NCBI GenBank assembly: GCA_000697335.1 | Contig: JNEM01012957.1 | Coordinates: 1 to 40,857 of the forward strand | DNA from: Conidiobolus incongruus B7586 | Lineage: Eukaryota; Entomophthoromycota; Entomophthoromycetes; Entomophthorales; Conidiobolaceae | Direction: 5' to 3' | Length of the DNA: 40,857 nucleotides | Shown here: positions 1 to 12,828 of the stretch, in pieces | Layout of the letters: the number at the start of each line of letters is the position of its first letter | Position numbering within the stretch: the stretch's first letter is position 1 | Notes under the pieces: generated by a model | The model's input: the letters and a program-made list of their open reading frames with translations, nothing else | Databases searched by the model: none | What the model was told of the DNA's origin: nothing | Made by a program: the position numbers and the translations under genes

Positions 1-900
1 ATTTAATTAAATAAATATTTATAGTATTTATATAAGAAATAAACTAATTTAATTGTATAAAAAATAAATCAAATATCAAAAATTTATAATTAATCATTAT
101 TATATCTTAAAAAATAAAATTAATCCATAATTTTATTAAATAACTTAAGGTTAATTAAAAAATTAATTTAAAAAAATATTATGAATATTAAAGCTGAAAA
201 TATAATTCATTAAAATCTCTTTACTTATTAATAGATTTATATTTTATAAAGTTAAAAATATATAAAATTTAATTTTTAATTTATATAATAAATAATTTAC
301 CTTTTAATATTAAATTATATCATCAAATTCCATCACTCTATTTGAATAAAATAATATGAATAATTTTATATATTATTAAATTAATATTGATAAAGTTAAA
401 TTTAAATAAATATAGAAAATTTTACGAATTATAAAATAATATATATAAACAAGATTGATAATAATGATATTTTTTTGATATATTATATATAATAGTTAGT
501 GGATTGTTAGAGCATAGAATTCTTGGTTTGGTTTTAATATATTATGGGTTTTAAAAATATAAATATGGAAAGAAAAATATATACTAAAAATTTAATTGGA
601 AATTCAAATTTGGATTATCTTTATTGATATTCAAATCTGATTAAAATTTTTATTAATTTTAGTCTTAAAATTTTCAAGATAAGATATTTTATATAATATA
701 ATATTTAATATATTATTTAATATAATTATATTTAATAAAAATATTCTTAATAATAAATATACAAATCTATAAAAGTGAGTTAAAAAATCAAAAACATTTA
801 TATTTTTATTAATAACTTAATTAATATTAAATAAAATAAACTTAAATTAAATAATTAAAATCTATTATATTTATTAATAATATATATAATTAAATAATGA
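1..900. other. AT-rich gene-free stretch
   Basis: Almost pure A/T sequence with stops in all frames and no splice-bounded coding signal. I see no gene, RNA or repeat boundary here. It directly abuts the transposon relic that begins at 901. Confidence 0.6.
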
Positions 901-974
901 TATTTAGCTATTAATTAGTTAAAATATTAATCTTTAAATTTTACCTAAGGTCAGTTATAAATTTATAGGTTTTT
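901..974 (+). repeat. Left terminal inverted repeat of Tc1/mariner relic
   Basis: It pairs gap-free with the reverse complement of 2113-2186, with about 15 mismatches in 74 positions. The best-kept block is the run AGTTATAAATTT at about 953-964 followed by AGGTTTTT. Confidence 0.75.
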
Positions 975-2112
975 GGTGATAAAAAAAATTAAAACCTAAT
1001 ATATCTATCTTTAGCTTATTTAACTTCTTTAAGTTTATGGGATATAGAATCAACTAACTTCTTATATTATAAAAGGTTAATCTTGTTCTATACTTCTTAA
1101 ATATATTTTTAAAATGGATTTAAATGTTTAACTAGGGGGAAAACTTTAATAACATTTTTAATTAATCCTAAAGGTGTTTAATTAGATTAAAGTTAAGAAA
1201 TTAAAGAAGCTATATTATAACTATTATCTTATTATTTTTAAGCTATTTGATAATAAAAGTTATAGTATAACAAGAGGTATTATCTTACTAGAAAATAATA
1301 TTAGATTTATTTAACCTATATTATTTAATAGTTTTTTTCAATTTATTGTTTATAATACTTTAATACATTTCAGTATTAATTCCCTTATTAACTTTATAAA
1401 GATATTTTATACCTAAAGATAATATACATCCCTAAACAATAATTAACCTACTATTATACTTTTAGGTAAAATTAACATGATGGTTATAAAGTAATTCTTT
1501 ATTTTTTCTGAAATATCTAACTTTTCTATCAAATTTACTAAAGTATATTTTTGTTTCATTAGACTAAATAACCTTACTCTAATTAGTTTTAATTTAACAT
1601 TAGTAATAACATTTAAACTTTTATTTAGCTTTATAATAAGATTTTTTTAGTTGGGGGTGTTTTTTCTTAAAGTATAAGTAGTATCTATGCTAATGTAAAG
1701 CACATATAATAATATTAGTGCTAACTAATATTCTTGTATAGTTTTATAATTCTTGTTATATTTCTACAATAGTATTATATTTGCTTATATTAACTAACTT
1801 ATAAATATACTTCTTATCATATTCATCTATAATTTTAATATGCTTAAGTTTAAATTTAAATGTTTTTTTATTGTTATTCTTAATAACTTTAACTATAGTA
1901 AACTAACTAACACTAGTAATTCTAATAATATTATAAGTTAATTTATTTGTTTTAATAAAGTTAATTGATATATAAATAGATTTTTTTAGAGAGGGATTTA
2001 GGTATAATAATACTAATAAAAAAATTTAATATATCTATAAAATATTATATAAAATAATAAGAAAGAGAAAAAAAGATATAGTTATATATTGTTAAATATA
2101 TCCTTTTATCTT

Positions 2113-2186
2113 AAAAACCTGCAAATTTATAACTTATCTTAGTTAAATATTAAAGGCTAATATTTTTGCTAATAATTGACTAAATA
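2113..2186 (-). repeat. Right terminal inverted repeat of Tc1/mariner relic
   Basis: Inverted partner of 901-974. Similarity fades inward of about 2113. It ends CTAAATA, the inverse of the TATTTAG at the left end. Confidence 0.75.
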
Positions 2187-3253
2187 TATTTTAATTTGAT
2201 TATATTTTAATAAATAAGTTTTAATTATAGAAAATATATAATTTAATATTAAAACCAAAGAAATAAGATATTAATATATATATATTTAGGAATAAAGTTA
2301 GAAATATAACTATATATTATTTATTTTAAAAAACTTATTTATTAAAAAAATTTTACAAAAAATCAAATATTTTATTATATATTATAAATTTTAATTAAAA
2401 GCAACTTCAATTGTTACTTGGGTATTATGTTTTATAGTTATTAATTAATAAATATTTTATTATCATAACCAAAAAATTAACAAACAAAAAATTATTACCT
2501 TAATTAAATAAAACTGGTTTAATACATACTATTTTGCTAAATTGGAAATATAGATTAATTCAATCAATAGCAATTATGAAATTTCAATATTAAGAAAAAT
2601 ACGAATCAATTCATTTTTGTATAATCTTACTACTATTCAAATTGGAAAACTAATCAAGTTTATAAAGCATTATATTATTATTGTTATATATTCATCAAAA
2701 TTCAATAATTGATCAATTGATGAATTTCACATAACTAAATTCCTATAAATTTGTGATAATGACTATAAATTATAAATGAATACTCTGTTATCAATATAAA
2801 TTATATTCTTACATTAAAAAGTTCAAATAAAATTTCTAAATTAAGAATATATAATTATTATATTAAAAATCTATTCCCATTTTCGAAAACATTATAATAT
2901 ATATAAAAGACACAAAATTAATAAAGTTACTAAGTTAATATTTTTACTTACAACCAATTCAGATTTACTTTAAATCAATAAAATTGTATAAACTCAATAA
3001 TTCCTCCTTCCTCAATTTAATCCTAATTTAATAAAAAATTTAAAAATAACTGAAAAATATTATGTATAAATTAGGGAGGCTTTTTTCAATAATTCTAGCC
3101 TTAAAAAGAGAAATAATTGAATTTTTACTAAATTTATTAATGTGGATTTAAATTAAAGAATCTCATAATTTTTATCTAACACCAAATTCAGTATCTTAAG
3201 AAATTTGAATGAACAGTTGATAAATTTTGGATCCAGATCAAATTTACTAAAGC
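2187..3253. other. AT-rich gene-free stretch
   Basis: No open frame, splice-bounded exon or RNA gene is visible. Composition is as in the other spacers. It separates the transposon relic from the GC-richer island. Confidence 0.55.
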
Positions 3254-3596
3254 CATAATGTCGTGGTTCTACCAATTGGTAATAGAAAGTTGATAATAGG
3301 GAAGGGAGCGGCTTGCATGTGGGTTGTTTGGTAGTTTGGGTTAAGGTGTTTTATTAGAGTTTTCTAAGGGCTTAATGGGCTACACAAGAGACCAGAGGTG
3401 ATGATGGAAATGTATCTCGATAATGACTCTAGATTAAACTATACGTCGGCCGTAAGTGATGTAGAGAAGTGTTTTAGGTCTTTATAAAATTGCGAACTTG
3501 AAGTGGTGTGACTGGTATTCCGGAGTTATATCTCTAAAAGGTAATAGGTCGCAAGGTGAGGTTAGTTGGAAGTGTTACTATCTTGGTAACCATAAT
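3254..3596. other. GC-richer island flanked by 7-bp direct repeat; possible insertion
   Basis: About 340 bp with clearly higher GC than all surrounding DNA, sitting in the spacer upstream of the first P450. Neither strand has a long open frame, and I recognise no RNA gene. CCATAAT occurs exactly at both edges (3254-3260 and 3590-3596), which would fit a target-site duplication around a 329-bp insert. A solo LTR (T-G at 3260-3261 to C-A at 3591-3592) or a short non-autonomous element are possibilities. The nature of the island is unknown. Confidence 0.35.
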
Positions 3597-3898
3597 ATAA
3601 TCTCTAGAGCTTGTAGAAAAATATAATTTTATAATATCAATTATATAATAATTAATTATTTTATCTAGTATATTAGTTTAAAATAATTGATTATTACAAT
3701 CCAATTCAGCAATACGTCATAGATTATATTATTAATCCGTTTTAATCAATTAGATGAAATTCAGGGTTAATATTTGATTTAACCCAGTTTACAATAACCG
3801 CTTTAATTTTAGTATGTCTGAATTTGGTAATGTGGTTAATATTATCTGGTTTATTTTAATATCTAAAACAACATAAGAAGTTTGGTATGTGAATGGAA

Positions 3899-3907
3899 TA
3901 TAAAAGG
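3899..3907 (+). promoter_or_regulatory. TATA box of P450 copy 1
   Basis: TATAAAAGG lies about 65 bp upstream of the ATG at 3973, a normal spacing for a TATA element and a short leader. Confidence 0.5.
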
Positions 3908-3972
3908 TATAAAGTGATCCATTATAAGGATGTCAGTTGTTATAATAAAATTATATATTAATATTACTAAGC

Positions 3973-5640
3973 ATGCTAGAAGAAGTCCTCACTCCCTCCA
4001 ATATAGCCTATCTAGGACTGAGTGTATGGACAGGGTGGCTAGGATGGTGGTATTACAAAAACTTCCACTACCCTAGGCACATAGGTCCTTTAAAAGATAT
4101 TCCAGGACCTTCGAATGAATTGTGGCAAACCTTAAGATTTATGCACTACAGATTTACGGGGGATGAAGGGAGAATGTATAAAGAATTACATGCAAAATAT
4201 GGACCTATCATACATTCAGGTAGAATATTAAAAATTAATTTTCTATTGTATTACTGATTGATTTTTAGGATTGGGAGTTATTTCTGTGATTGACCCAGAG
4301 GCTACTAAACAGATTTATACTAATTATAAATTTACTAAAGATCCTCGTTATGAATTCTTTATGGAAAACGTTCAAAATATATTTTCAACAACGTAAAATA
4401 ATTAATGAAAAGACTTTTTCTTCTATGATTAACCTTAATGTTGATTTAGTGATAGGAGGTACCATTCAATTAGGGTAAGTAGCCTATATATTGCTATTTT
4501 TTCTTTATTAATTTCAATTTAGATAAGAATGATTGGACCTGCTTTCAATTGGAATAACTTGACGAAATTGGAGCCTTCAATTGCATCTTACTGCGTCGAT
4601 TCCCTTCTCGAAACTATTAATGAAGCGATCGACCAAGGAGCTGAAGAAGTTGACATGTATGATTTATACCACAAGGCGATTTTAGATGTGATTTCTGATA
4701 TGGTATTGGGAAGAAGTTACAACAGTTTGAAAGATGCGAAATTTTCGGCTTTCGAATTGACCAAATACATAGCAGATCCTTGGGGTTTAAAATTTGCCAT
4801 TCCGTTTCTGAAGTTTTTGGAGGCTAAGCACCATCCAAAGATCACGCAAGTGGTGATGGAATGTGTCAAGGAACGAAGGACTGGAAAGAAGAAGCAAGAT
4901 ATTTTGCAGATTTTGATTGATGCTCGAGATGTCGAAACCAACAAGCAATTCACTGATCAGGAAATCATTGAAGAAGCATCCCTACTTGTATTTGCTGGAT
5001 TAGAAACTACTGCTGTATCTCTTGTTTGGGCAACCTACTTAATTTTGAAAAATCCCGAGACTTACAACAAGTTGGTTGATGAATTAGTTTCAAATTTTCC
5101 TGACAAAAATGCTCGTATTACATTTGAACAGTGCAAAGATTTGCCATATTTGAATGGTGTATTGTATGAGACTTTGAGACTAAAATCCCCCGGAAGTGGT
5201 ATCCTCGCTAGAGTCGTTCCAGAAGGAGGTGCTACAATTTGTGGTTATTATCTTCCAGAAGGAGTAAGTTTTAGTTAGGTTAAATATCAAATCTTCAATA
5301 TTTCTAAAATTGATTATTTTAGACTAAAATAGGAACTGGAGCGTATGCATTCCACCACAGCGAAAAATACTGGCCCAATGCTGAAGAATTCTTACCAGAA
5401 AGATGGTTGGGTCCAGATAGCGGAAAATTGAAGCAGTTAATGCTAGCTTTCAGTTTTGGTCCTAGAGGTTGCGTTGGTAAAAATTTGGCATGGATGGAAT
5501 TATTTATTACATTAGCTAATTTTATCAGAAATTATGAATGTTCTATATCAGAAGATATTAGATTGACTCCTTATGATGTTTTCGTATTAAAGGCTAAGGA
5601 AGAAAAGTTGAATGTTAAAATTTTTAAGAGAGCACAATAA
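3973..5640 (+). CDS. Cytochrome P450 monooxygenase, copy 1
   Basis: Five exons: 3973-4219, 4269-4392, 4450-4474, 4523-5263, 5323-5640. They join in frame to 484 codons, the usual length of a microsomal P450. Residues about 5-30 form an N-terminal hydrophobic anchor followed by a Pro-rich hinge (IPGPSNELW), so an ER-membrane enzyme is expected. Helix I shows FAGLETT (289-295) with the acid-alcohol pair used in O2 activation. Helix K has ETLR (348-351), then PERW, and the haem loop is FSFGPRGCVG with the thiolate Cys429. The third exon is only 25 nt, yet it is kept in all three intact paralogues. P450s of this type hydroxylate hydrophobic substrates using a reductase partner; the substrate cannot be read from sequence. 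Within the cluster this copy is the most diverged of the intact three. Confidence 0.92.
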
Positions 5641-8600
5641 TCAATTGGCATGATCTCGTATCTATATTATATTTCCAAAATAAATTATATTATATTTTTA
5701 ATAATTTAAATCATTTTAAAAATTTTTCATAATTATTATTTAGTATCATTTTTTTGATAATCCTAATATCATATCCAATTAAACTTTTATAAATTATTTT
5801 TAAAGTCATTTCACTTTGATTCAAAATAAACCTTTTAGAAAATAAATATTGTTAAATCTAGTCATTAAATGATATTATTAACATGAAAATTAAGAGTTCA
5901 CAATTATTGAATTACTATATTATTTGATATATTTTTCATTTTTTCTTATATAGATTAATAAACCAAAAAAATTATTTCAAACTCCTTTGAATTATGATAT
6001 ATTTTTATATAATTTTTGAAATGTTTTTTGAATATGTGTTTATTAATAAAATTATATTTTATCAATTTATTCAAGTTCTAAAGAGAATTGATAAAACTTT
6101 TAAGGACTCTTTAGAAAGTTTCATTGTATTATATATTTTAATATATAGAGGGGTTAAATAGTGATGATTTTATTTTTTTTTATTTCAATTATTCTCTTCA
6201 AAATCACTCTTACATATTATATGGCTTGAGTAATGAATATTCGAGTTTAAAATTTATAAAACAAGCTAAAAGGGATATTAAGTTAATATTAGCTAAATGA
6301 CCTTATAACATTATCAATTTGACATGCTCTTAAATAGTTAAAGTATAATAATACTCTTCACTATTACCGGTTTGACTTCATACTATTAAATCCACCATAT
6401 ATTGATAATATGGTGTTAAAGGTTTAAGGTATTTGTTTAGAGTTGAATTGCTTTATCACTATATTCAAAATGAGCAATCATTTTAAATATAATTCATCAA
6501 AATATTTTATTACTTCGCAATTTGATTTCTTTAAAATGTCTAATGAATTAAATATTCAATAAAATTACAAATTGTGCTATATGAATTATAAGAAAGATTA
6601 GATATAAATTGTATTTTTAGGTAATTGAAATCAATTTATATTAATAACATTGGATATCTAGTGAATTAAAAATTAATTTGTAAAATTATATTCAGAAATT
6701 ATTTTATGTGTTATAATTCTTTTAATATTAATTTAATATTATATTAAATGATCATGAGTAATTTGATAATTTACGATATTTATTATATATACTATATATG
6801 TATATATATTGTATCTTTCTATAGAAATTTCAATAAAAATCAATATGATTTAAAATCCTAGATTTTCAAATTTTAGGAAAGTTAAACAAAAAGTATTAAT
6901 CAAAATTTTATGCAAAACTTTTTATATCAATTATTAATAAAATTATAAGTAACAACTGGTGGCAAAGGAATTTCAAAATATAGTATTGAAAAATGATTGA
7001 GTGAACTCAAAGCTGGAGGATTTAATATAAAAGATTTAATGTATTTATGTCTTAAATTTTTTAAACAATAAAAATATAGAAATAAAAATTGCAAATATTA
7101 CAAGTATCACTTATAAATCTGAGCAAAAAGTTATCACAGTTTTTTAATTAAATATTAACTCTGTTATAGTCTTATTAAAAAATAATCTAAAATTAGTTTA
7201 AATATTAACAATATAGGTAACTTTTATTTTAAAAAAATCAAATAAGAGAAAGAACATAAAGTATATTTTTTATTATATTATAATAATTTCTGTATTATGT
7301 TTAAAAAATTATTATAATTAATAAATCATAATTCCTAATATATAATTTATTATCAAAAAAAGTATTAGAGTTGAATTATCAGAACTACTATTATAAATAA
7401 TAAAGTAGAAACTATTTAAAAAAGGTAAATTTATTAATATATAAAAATATTAGAGGATTAATATTTATCAAATAATCACTTAAATAAGTGATTTATAATG
7501 TTAAAAATATATTTCAGGTTTTTAAAACTAATGCTATTCAATAATATGAATGAAGTCATTAAAAATATTGGTTTTATAAATCAATAACTATATATAGTTT
7601 AAGTAGTTAAATATTTACTTATTAAAAAATTGATTTTTATTCTCCTATCCTCCATTCTCCTAAATATGAATCATGGCGATAACAATTATTTTGATTAGTT
7701 GAAGAATTGATTCAGGGAAAGAAGTTTGACAATATTTTAATTTATAAATTGAATTAAAAAGCTGTGTAAAAGGGTTAAGCAATTACAGTTAATATGAAAT
7801 CATGTTATTGAAAAGAGGAAATATTAGTTACTAAAGTGCTATTACCTTTTTACTAAGTTTTTGTATTATTATTATTATTTATATACCTCAAAAATTTTCA
7901 AATATTGATCTTTCAAAATTTTTTTCTAATTAGTCATTGATTTGCTAAAACTTATAATAAATCAAATCTTTAAAAGCTAATTTTTGAGTAATATTATGAA
8001 ATATTGAAATATCTAAACATTATTATAATTTTTCAAAATTGATAATGGAATTTTTTTGAATAAAAAGATTAAACTAAATGATTTTAGTATTAAATTTATT
8101 AACGCAAGATTGAAGTAATTTTATAGTTTATCCATGATATAATATTTAAATTTGACAAGAAATTAAATGATTTATCTATTTAGAAATATATAATGTGTTG
8201 AATATCCAAAATTAAAATTATAGGGTAATGATAATAGTTCTAAATTCAAACTTAATAATAAGGATAAAATGAAATTGATTATAATTTACAAAATGTCACA
8301 TCCAATAATTTGATATTAATATTAAATGATAATATTTGATTTTTCATTGTATTGTATACAAATTTTCAAGAATTAATCTACCAATATTACAAATTCAAGT
8401 ATACTATAATGTAAATTAAACAATTATTAAAACATCTTATCCAGTTTTAATGAATGTTAACAAAATATATATAGGTTAGTAAATATTATCTCGAATAATA
8501 TAAATTATCATTATGAAATGTAAATCAATGTTTTTCAAAACAATTAATATAAAGTAATAAATAGGTTAATATATCAAGTAGTTAATTTTTGGTTGCAAAA

Positions 8601-9615
8601 TATTCGGTTTATTGCTGAAATTCAATACTCAATCAAAAACAATTTAATAATAGTCGAACTAAAACTTGTAAATTATTTTCCAAAATTATTATTCATAATT
8701 AGAATTTATTGATTTCAGCATTTATTTGAAATATAATTAATATTTGGCATGAAAATATTATAAAAATTCAATAATAATCGTTTAATTTGTAGATATCACA
8801 ATACTGTCGCAATTATTTTTATATTTTTCTTACTGTCAGAATATATTGATTATGTTAATCAAAATAAGTCAAAGGTTAGAAAATATTTCAATTTTTTCAA
8901 ATAATGTATTAATTGAACATAAAAATTCTAAATATAAAGCTATCCAGCTTGCTACGATTTAATTCAGATAAGATTGGGATAATCAAATTCTAAAGATAGT
9001 ATAAGGGTTATTATATATGTAATCAAATTTGAAAATAGATTTAAACTCCAACAAAAATAATAACTTGGATAATTTTATTAGCCCAAATTTTGATATATAT
9101 ATTAAAACTAAAATAAAACATTATCAAATTTGAATTAATTTTATCAAAAATATATTTAATGACCTCACTTACATCATATTATTCAAACCATTAAGTAAAT
9201 ATTATTATTTACCATTTTTATCCACTTGAAATAATAAATGTTATGATTGGTTAACTAATAGAATATATTTTGAAGTTTTATAAGTGATCATAGGTCACAT
9301 AATTGAATAAATATCCAATGTTTTAATTAGTTTTCACAATTTATCTTTAATTTAGCAAATTCAATTAACAGCTTGCAAAAAGCTAATATTATAAATTTGA
9401 AATGTATATTTATATTGATTTTCAATAGCAACTATTTAAATGAGGAAGCATTTTTGATCATATCTTGAATCCATAACTTAAATTACCAGGAAATTATTAT
9501 TATTAAAAAACAATTATTTTCATTGTTGATAATTACAATAAATTGTATTGTATAAAATTAATTTTATTAGTATTTTATTTAATCAAAATTAAATATTTTA
9601 AATTTTCCAATTAAT
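5641..9615. other. 4-kb AT-rich spacer between P450 copies 1 and 2
   Basis: The 3' ends of the two convergent P450 genes face each other across this spacer. I see no coding exon set, RNA gene or complete repeat. A short stretch near 6950-7060 reads as a peptide-like frame (GGKGISKYSIEK, then a stop, then LSELKAGG), but it has no start, no splice context and no recognisable family. Confidence 0.5.
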
Positions 9616-11281
9616 TTAATTTTCTCTCTTAGATACTTGAAGAACGAGCTTCTCTTCCTTAGTTTTTAATACAAACAAGTCAAATCCGGTTAAGTTAGTA
9701 TTTTCAGGCATTTTAAAGTCGAACCTTCTAATTAAGTTGGCCATTGTAATATAGAGTTCCAGCCATGCCAAATTTTTGCCAATGCATCCTCTAGGTCCAT
9801 GACTGAAAGCAAACAGCATACTCTTCATTTTTTCACTATCAGGTCTCATCCATCTTTCAGGAATGAATAATTCAGAATCGGGCCAATATTTTTCACAGTG
9901 GTGGAAAGGATGGCCACCTACTCCAATAAGAGTCTAAATATTGGTTATTTATATTGAATATAAAATCTCAAACTGATAACTTACTCCTTCGGGAATGAAA
10001 TATCCGCAAATAGTAGCACCACCTTCAGGGACAACTCTTGTCAACACAACACCAGCAGGAGGCTTAACTCTTAATGATTCATAAAGTACGCCAGTCAAAT
10101 AAGGTAAATCTTTGGATTGAGAATAATTAATAGTGGTATCTCTTTCAGGGAAATTTGAGATTAATTCATCAACTAACTTCTTATAAGTTTCAGGATTTTT
10201 CAATAACAAATAAAATGTCCATATAAGGGCAATAGCTGTAGTTTCTAAACCGGCAAATATTAATAATGAAGCTTCTTCAATAATTTCTTCATCAGTGAAA
10301 GTATGATTAGTCTCAGAATCTTTTGAGTCAATCATGGTTTGAAGAATATCATCTCTTCTCTTCCCTTCTCTCCTCTCCTTGAGTTCTTCAACTATATACT
10401 GATTGATCAATGGATGATGTCGCGATTTCAAGAAGCTTAAAAATGGGACTGTAAATTTCAAACCCCAAGATTCGGCAATATGCTTAGATAGTTTGTGAGC
10501 AGGGAAATCAGGCTTTTTTAAACCGTTAAAACATCTTCCGAGAACTAAATCTGAAATCACATCACCAATAGCCTTGTGGATTAAATCATACATATCAATC
10601 TCTTTAGCGCCATTGTCGATAGCTTCATTAATAGTAGCAATCAAATTATCAACACAATGAATAGCAATAGATGGTTCCAATTGAGTAACATTATTCCAAT
10701 TAAATGCTGGAGATATCATTCTTTTCTAAATTTAAAAGGTTATTATTGAAATAATTAATGTCATTAAATATATTACTCTAATAGAATGATATTTTCTATC
10801 ACTATTTAAGAATATTATTAGAAATAATGTTAATAATAAGTTAAAGCTTATATTACCTAGTAGAAAATAAATTCTGAACATTTTCGATACAGAAATTAAA
10901 GCGAGGATCTTTGGTAAATTTGTAACTATTATAAATTTGTTTGATTGCTTCAGGATCAATAACTGAAATGACACCCAGACCTAATAACTCCATTATTTAC
11001 TTTTGAACGTATTTTATAAAATAATATGATATACCAGAATGACAGATTGGACCATATTTGTCATGAAGTTCTTTGTATAAGGTACCAGGATCTCCGGTAA
11101 GACGGTAATACATAAATCTAAGAGTTTGCCATAACTCATTAGAAGGTCCTGGGATTTCTTTCAAAGGACCAACATGACGCGGATAATGAAAGTTTTTGTA
11201 ATACCAGTAAGCCAAATATCCTAAAGCCACAGCAGATGCAGAAGATACTAAAGTAGGTCCTATCAAATTGTCTTGAGCCAT
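9616..11281 (-). CDS. Cytochrome P450 monooxygenase, copy 2
   Basis: Exons on the minus strand: 11281-11035, 10980-10857, 10801-10777, 10725-9985, 9933-9616. Exon lengths (247, 124, 25, 741, 318) equal those of copies 1 and 3, giving 484 codons. There is an N-terminal membrane anchor, then helix I FAGLETTA, helix K ESLR, PERW and the haem-binding loop FSHGPRGCIG with Cys429, so all catalytic landmarks are present. From about the middle of exon 4 through intron 4 it is nearly identical to copy 3, including 49 of 51 intron bases, while introns 2 and 3 differ freely; this points to gene conversion. The substrate is unknown. A TATA-like element lies about 40 bp upstream of the start. Confidence 0.92.
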
Positions 11282-11319
11282 TTTGATAAAATTTTAATTG
11301 TCATGAGAGTATATACACC

Positions 11320-11330
11320 CTTTATATATA
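11320..11330 (-). promoter_or_regulatory. TATA box of P450 copy 2
   Basis: Read on the minus strand as TATATATAAAGG, about 40-50 bp before the ATG at 11281. Confidence 0.45.
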
Positions 11331-11578
11331 CATTAATTGAGAAATTTTAAATTTATAATTGTTTGCAACATGATAATATGGGATCAATAAGTATATCCAT
11401 AAGTTCAAAATTTAATGCAACAATTATTTTCAGTTAATTCATATGTTATATTAATTTGGAAAATGATACATTTTTACTTTAACTTACATTTAGATTTTTA
11501 TTTTTTTTATTAATTACTGCTTAAATCTTATGACATTGGGTTTTTCGCCATATTTTTCTATTCCAAGGCCTCTTTAAT

Positions 11579-11746
11579 ATGAAATCTATCTTAATAAAAT
11601 TTTTTGTAATATATTTCATTAATAATTTATTGGCTCTTGTTTATTCAAACTCCTTACAACTAGTAGAATTCGACAAGTGCTTTGTAAGGTACAAGCTAGA
11701 TCATTTTTCTGGATTAAATGATAATCTAATCAATAGTGAGGTTTAA
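11579..11746 (+). pseudogene. Small secreted ORF, possible serine carboxypeptidase N-terminal fragment
   Basis: ATG to TAA encodes 55 residues. The first ~23 look like a signal peptide (MKSILIKFFVIYFINNLLAL, then VYS). The mature part contains a Cys and the motif YKLDHFSGLND. Family S28 (lysosomal Pro-X carboxypeptidase type) peptidases start their mature region with a Q-x-LDHF-type motif, so this could be the leftover first exon of such a gene. A donor-like AG/GTTTAA sits near the stop, but I found no convincing following exon. It is divergent from P450 copy 2, about 300 bp away. It may equally be a chance ORF. Confidence 0.25.
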
Positions 11747-12828
11747 TATGATTATTTGTCAAAGTGGATATAATTTAAAATTTCTTAGAATCCAAAGTAA
11801 TATTATATTATGTTAAATATATTTTCAACTAAATTTATCCAATTATTTTATCTATTAATATTGTAAATTTTGTCATCGGTCGGAATACTAAAATTAAATT
11901 GTATTCAATAATTTATTTCATTAAAATTAAAATAATTTTATTAAAGGAATAATAAAAACTGAAAGCTTTATTACAAGTTTAAATTATATGAAGTATTTTT
12001 GATGTTAAATATTTTATTAAATATTAAATTATGAAATATATTAAGTCAACTTTTGAATAAATATATCTATTATGATCTTTTTTATATTAACTAGGAATTT
12101 TAGATTAAATTTTACATATTTGGTAAAATTTTTCAATATTTTCAAACTTATTCTATTTTGATTTTGAATAAATTACATAAATATTTTTAAATTAATAAAA
12201 CTGTATCATTACTAAGTATTTATTGATATAAATTTCATTTAAAAGATACAAAAAAATCATTTTTATATAAGTGATGGTTAGAATAAGACAACTAATGACT
12301 TATGTGTGACATTTAGTTTGCTTGTTTTGATTTTCATAAAAGTCATATTTATATTAATAATAAACTTTTTATTTAATCTATGATGATAAGTTTTATCAAT
12401 TTTTTAAATAAATGTAAAATTGAATAACTATCCTTATTTGAATTCAATAATCATTCTATATTTTTGACATATATTCATTTCAATAATAGTAATTTAAATA
12501 TGATAAATATATAATGTAGAAATTGGGCAGAGGTATAATTGTTTTGCCATATATTAACTAGTTGGCTATATATCTTTAAATGAAGAATAATAAAGCTACA
12601 CTGAATTGATATTACTCATATTGGTGTGATAATTTAACTATATTCAGTCTTTATTAATAGTTGAAATTATAAAATGACGTTATAGATCACAAGAGGTGTA
12701 TATTGGGAATATGTGGTCATTGTTATGGACATATTGCACCTAATTTAAACTATCCATCACTATCAAGGTTTATTAAATATATTCTCCTCTCATGTAAATT
12801 ATACTTAATAAGGCATTACCATAGCTTG
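11747..12828. other. AT-rich spacer
   Basis: No gene, RNA or repeat boundary recognised between the small ORF and the decayed P450 copy. Confidence 0.5.

Larger units (their letters stand above)
901..2186 (-). mobile_element. Tc1/mariner-type DNA transposon relic with inverted repeats
   Basis: The two ends are inverted copies of each other (901-974 against 2113-2186), about 80% identical without gaps. The outermost bases are TA at both ends, as expected for the TA target site of Tc1/mariner elements, and 1,286 bp is the usual size for the superfamily. The minus strand carries a decayed transposase reading. Near 1200-1130 it shows the spaced residues of the C-terminal Tc1 block, normally written SPDLNPIEN-LW, here read as TPLGLIKNVIK, preceded by a DN-rich stretch. 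The reading is full of stops, so the copy is dead. The AT bias and many C/T and G/A differences between the two ends suggest long decay or cytosine-targeted mutation. Family level is inferred from structure plus these weak protein matches. Confidence 0.7.

Noticed and set aside
6950-7060. Peptide-like frame with GGKGISKYSIEK and LSELKAGG in the 4-kb spacer
   Set aside because: Interrupted by a stop, no start codon, no splice context and no family recognised.
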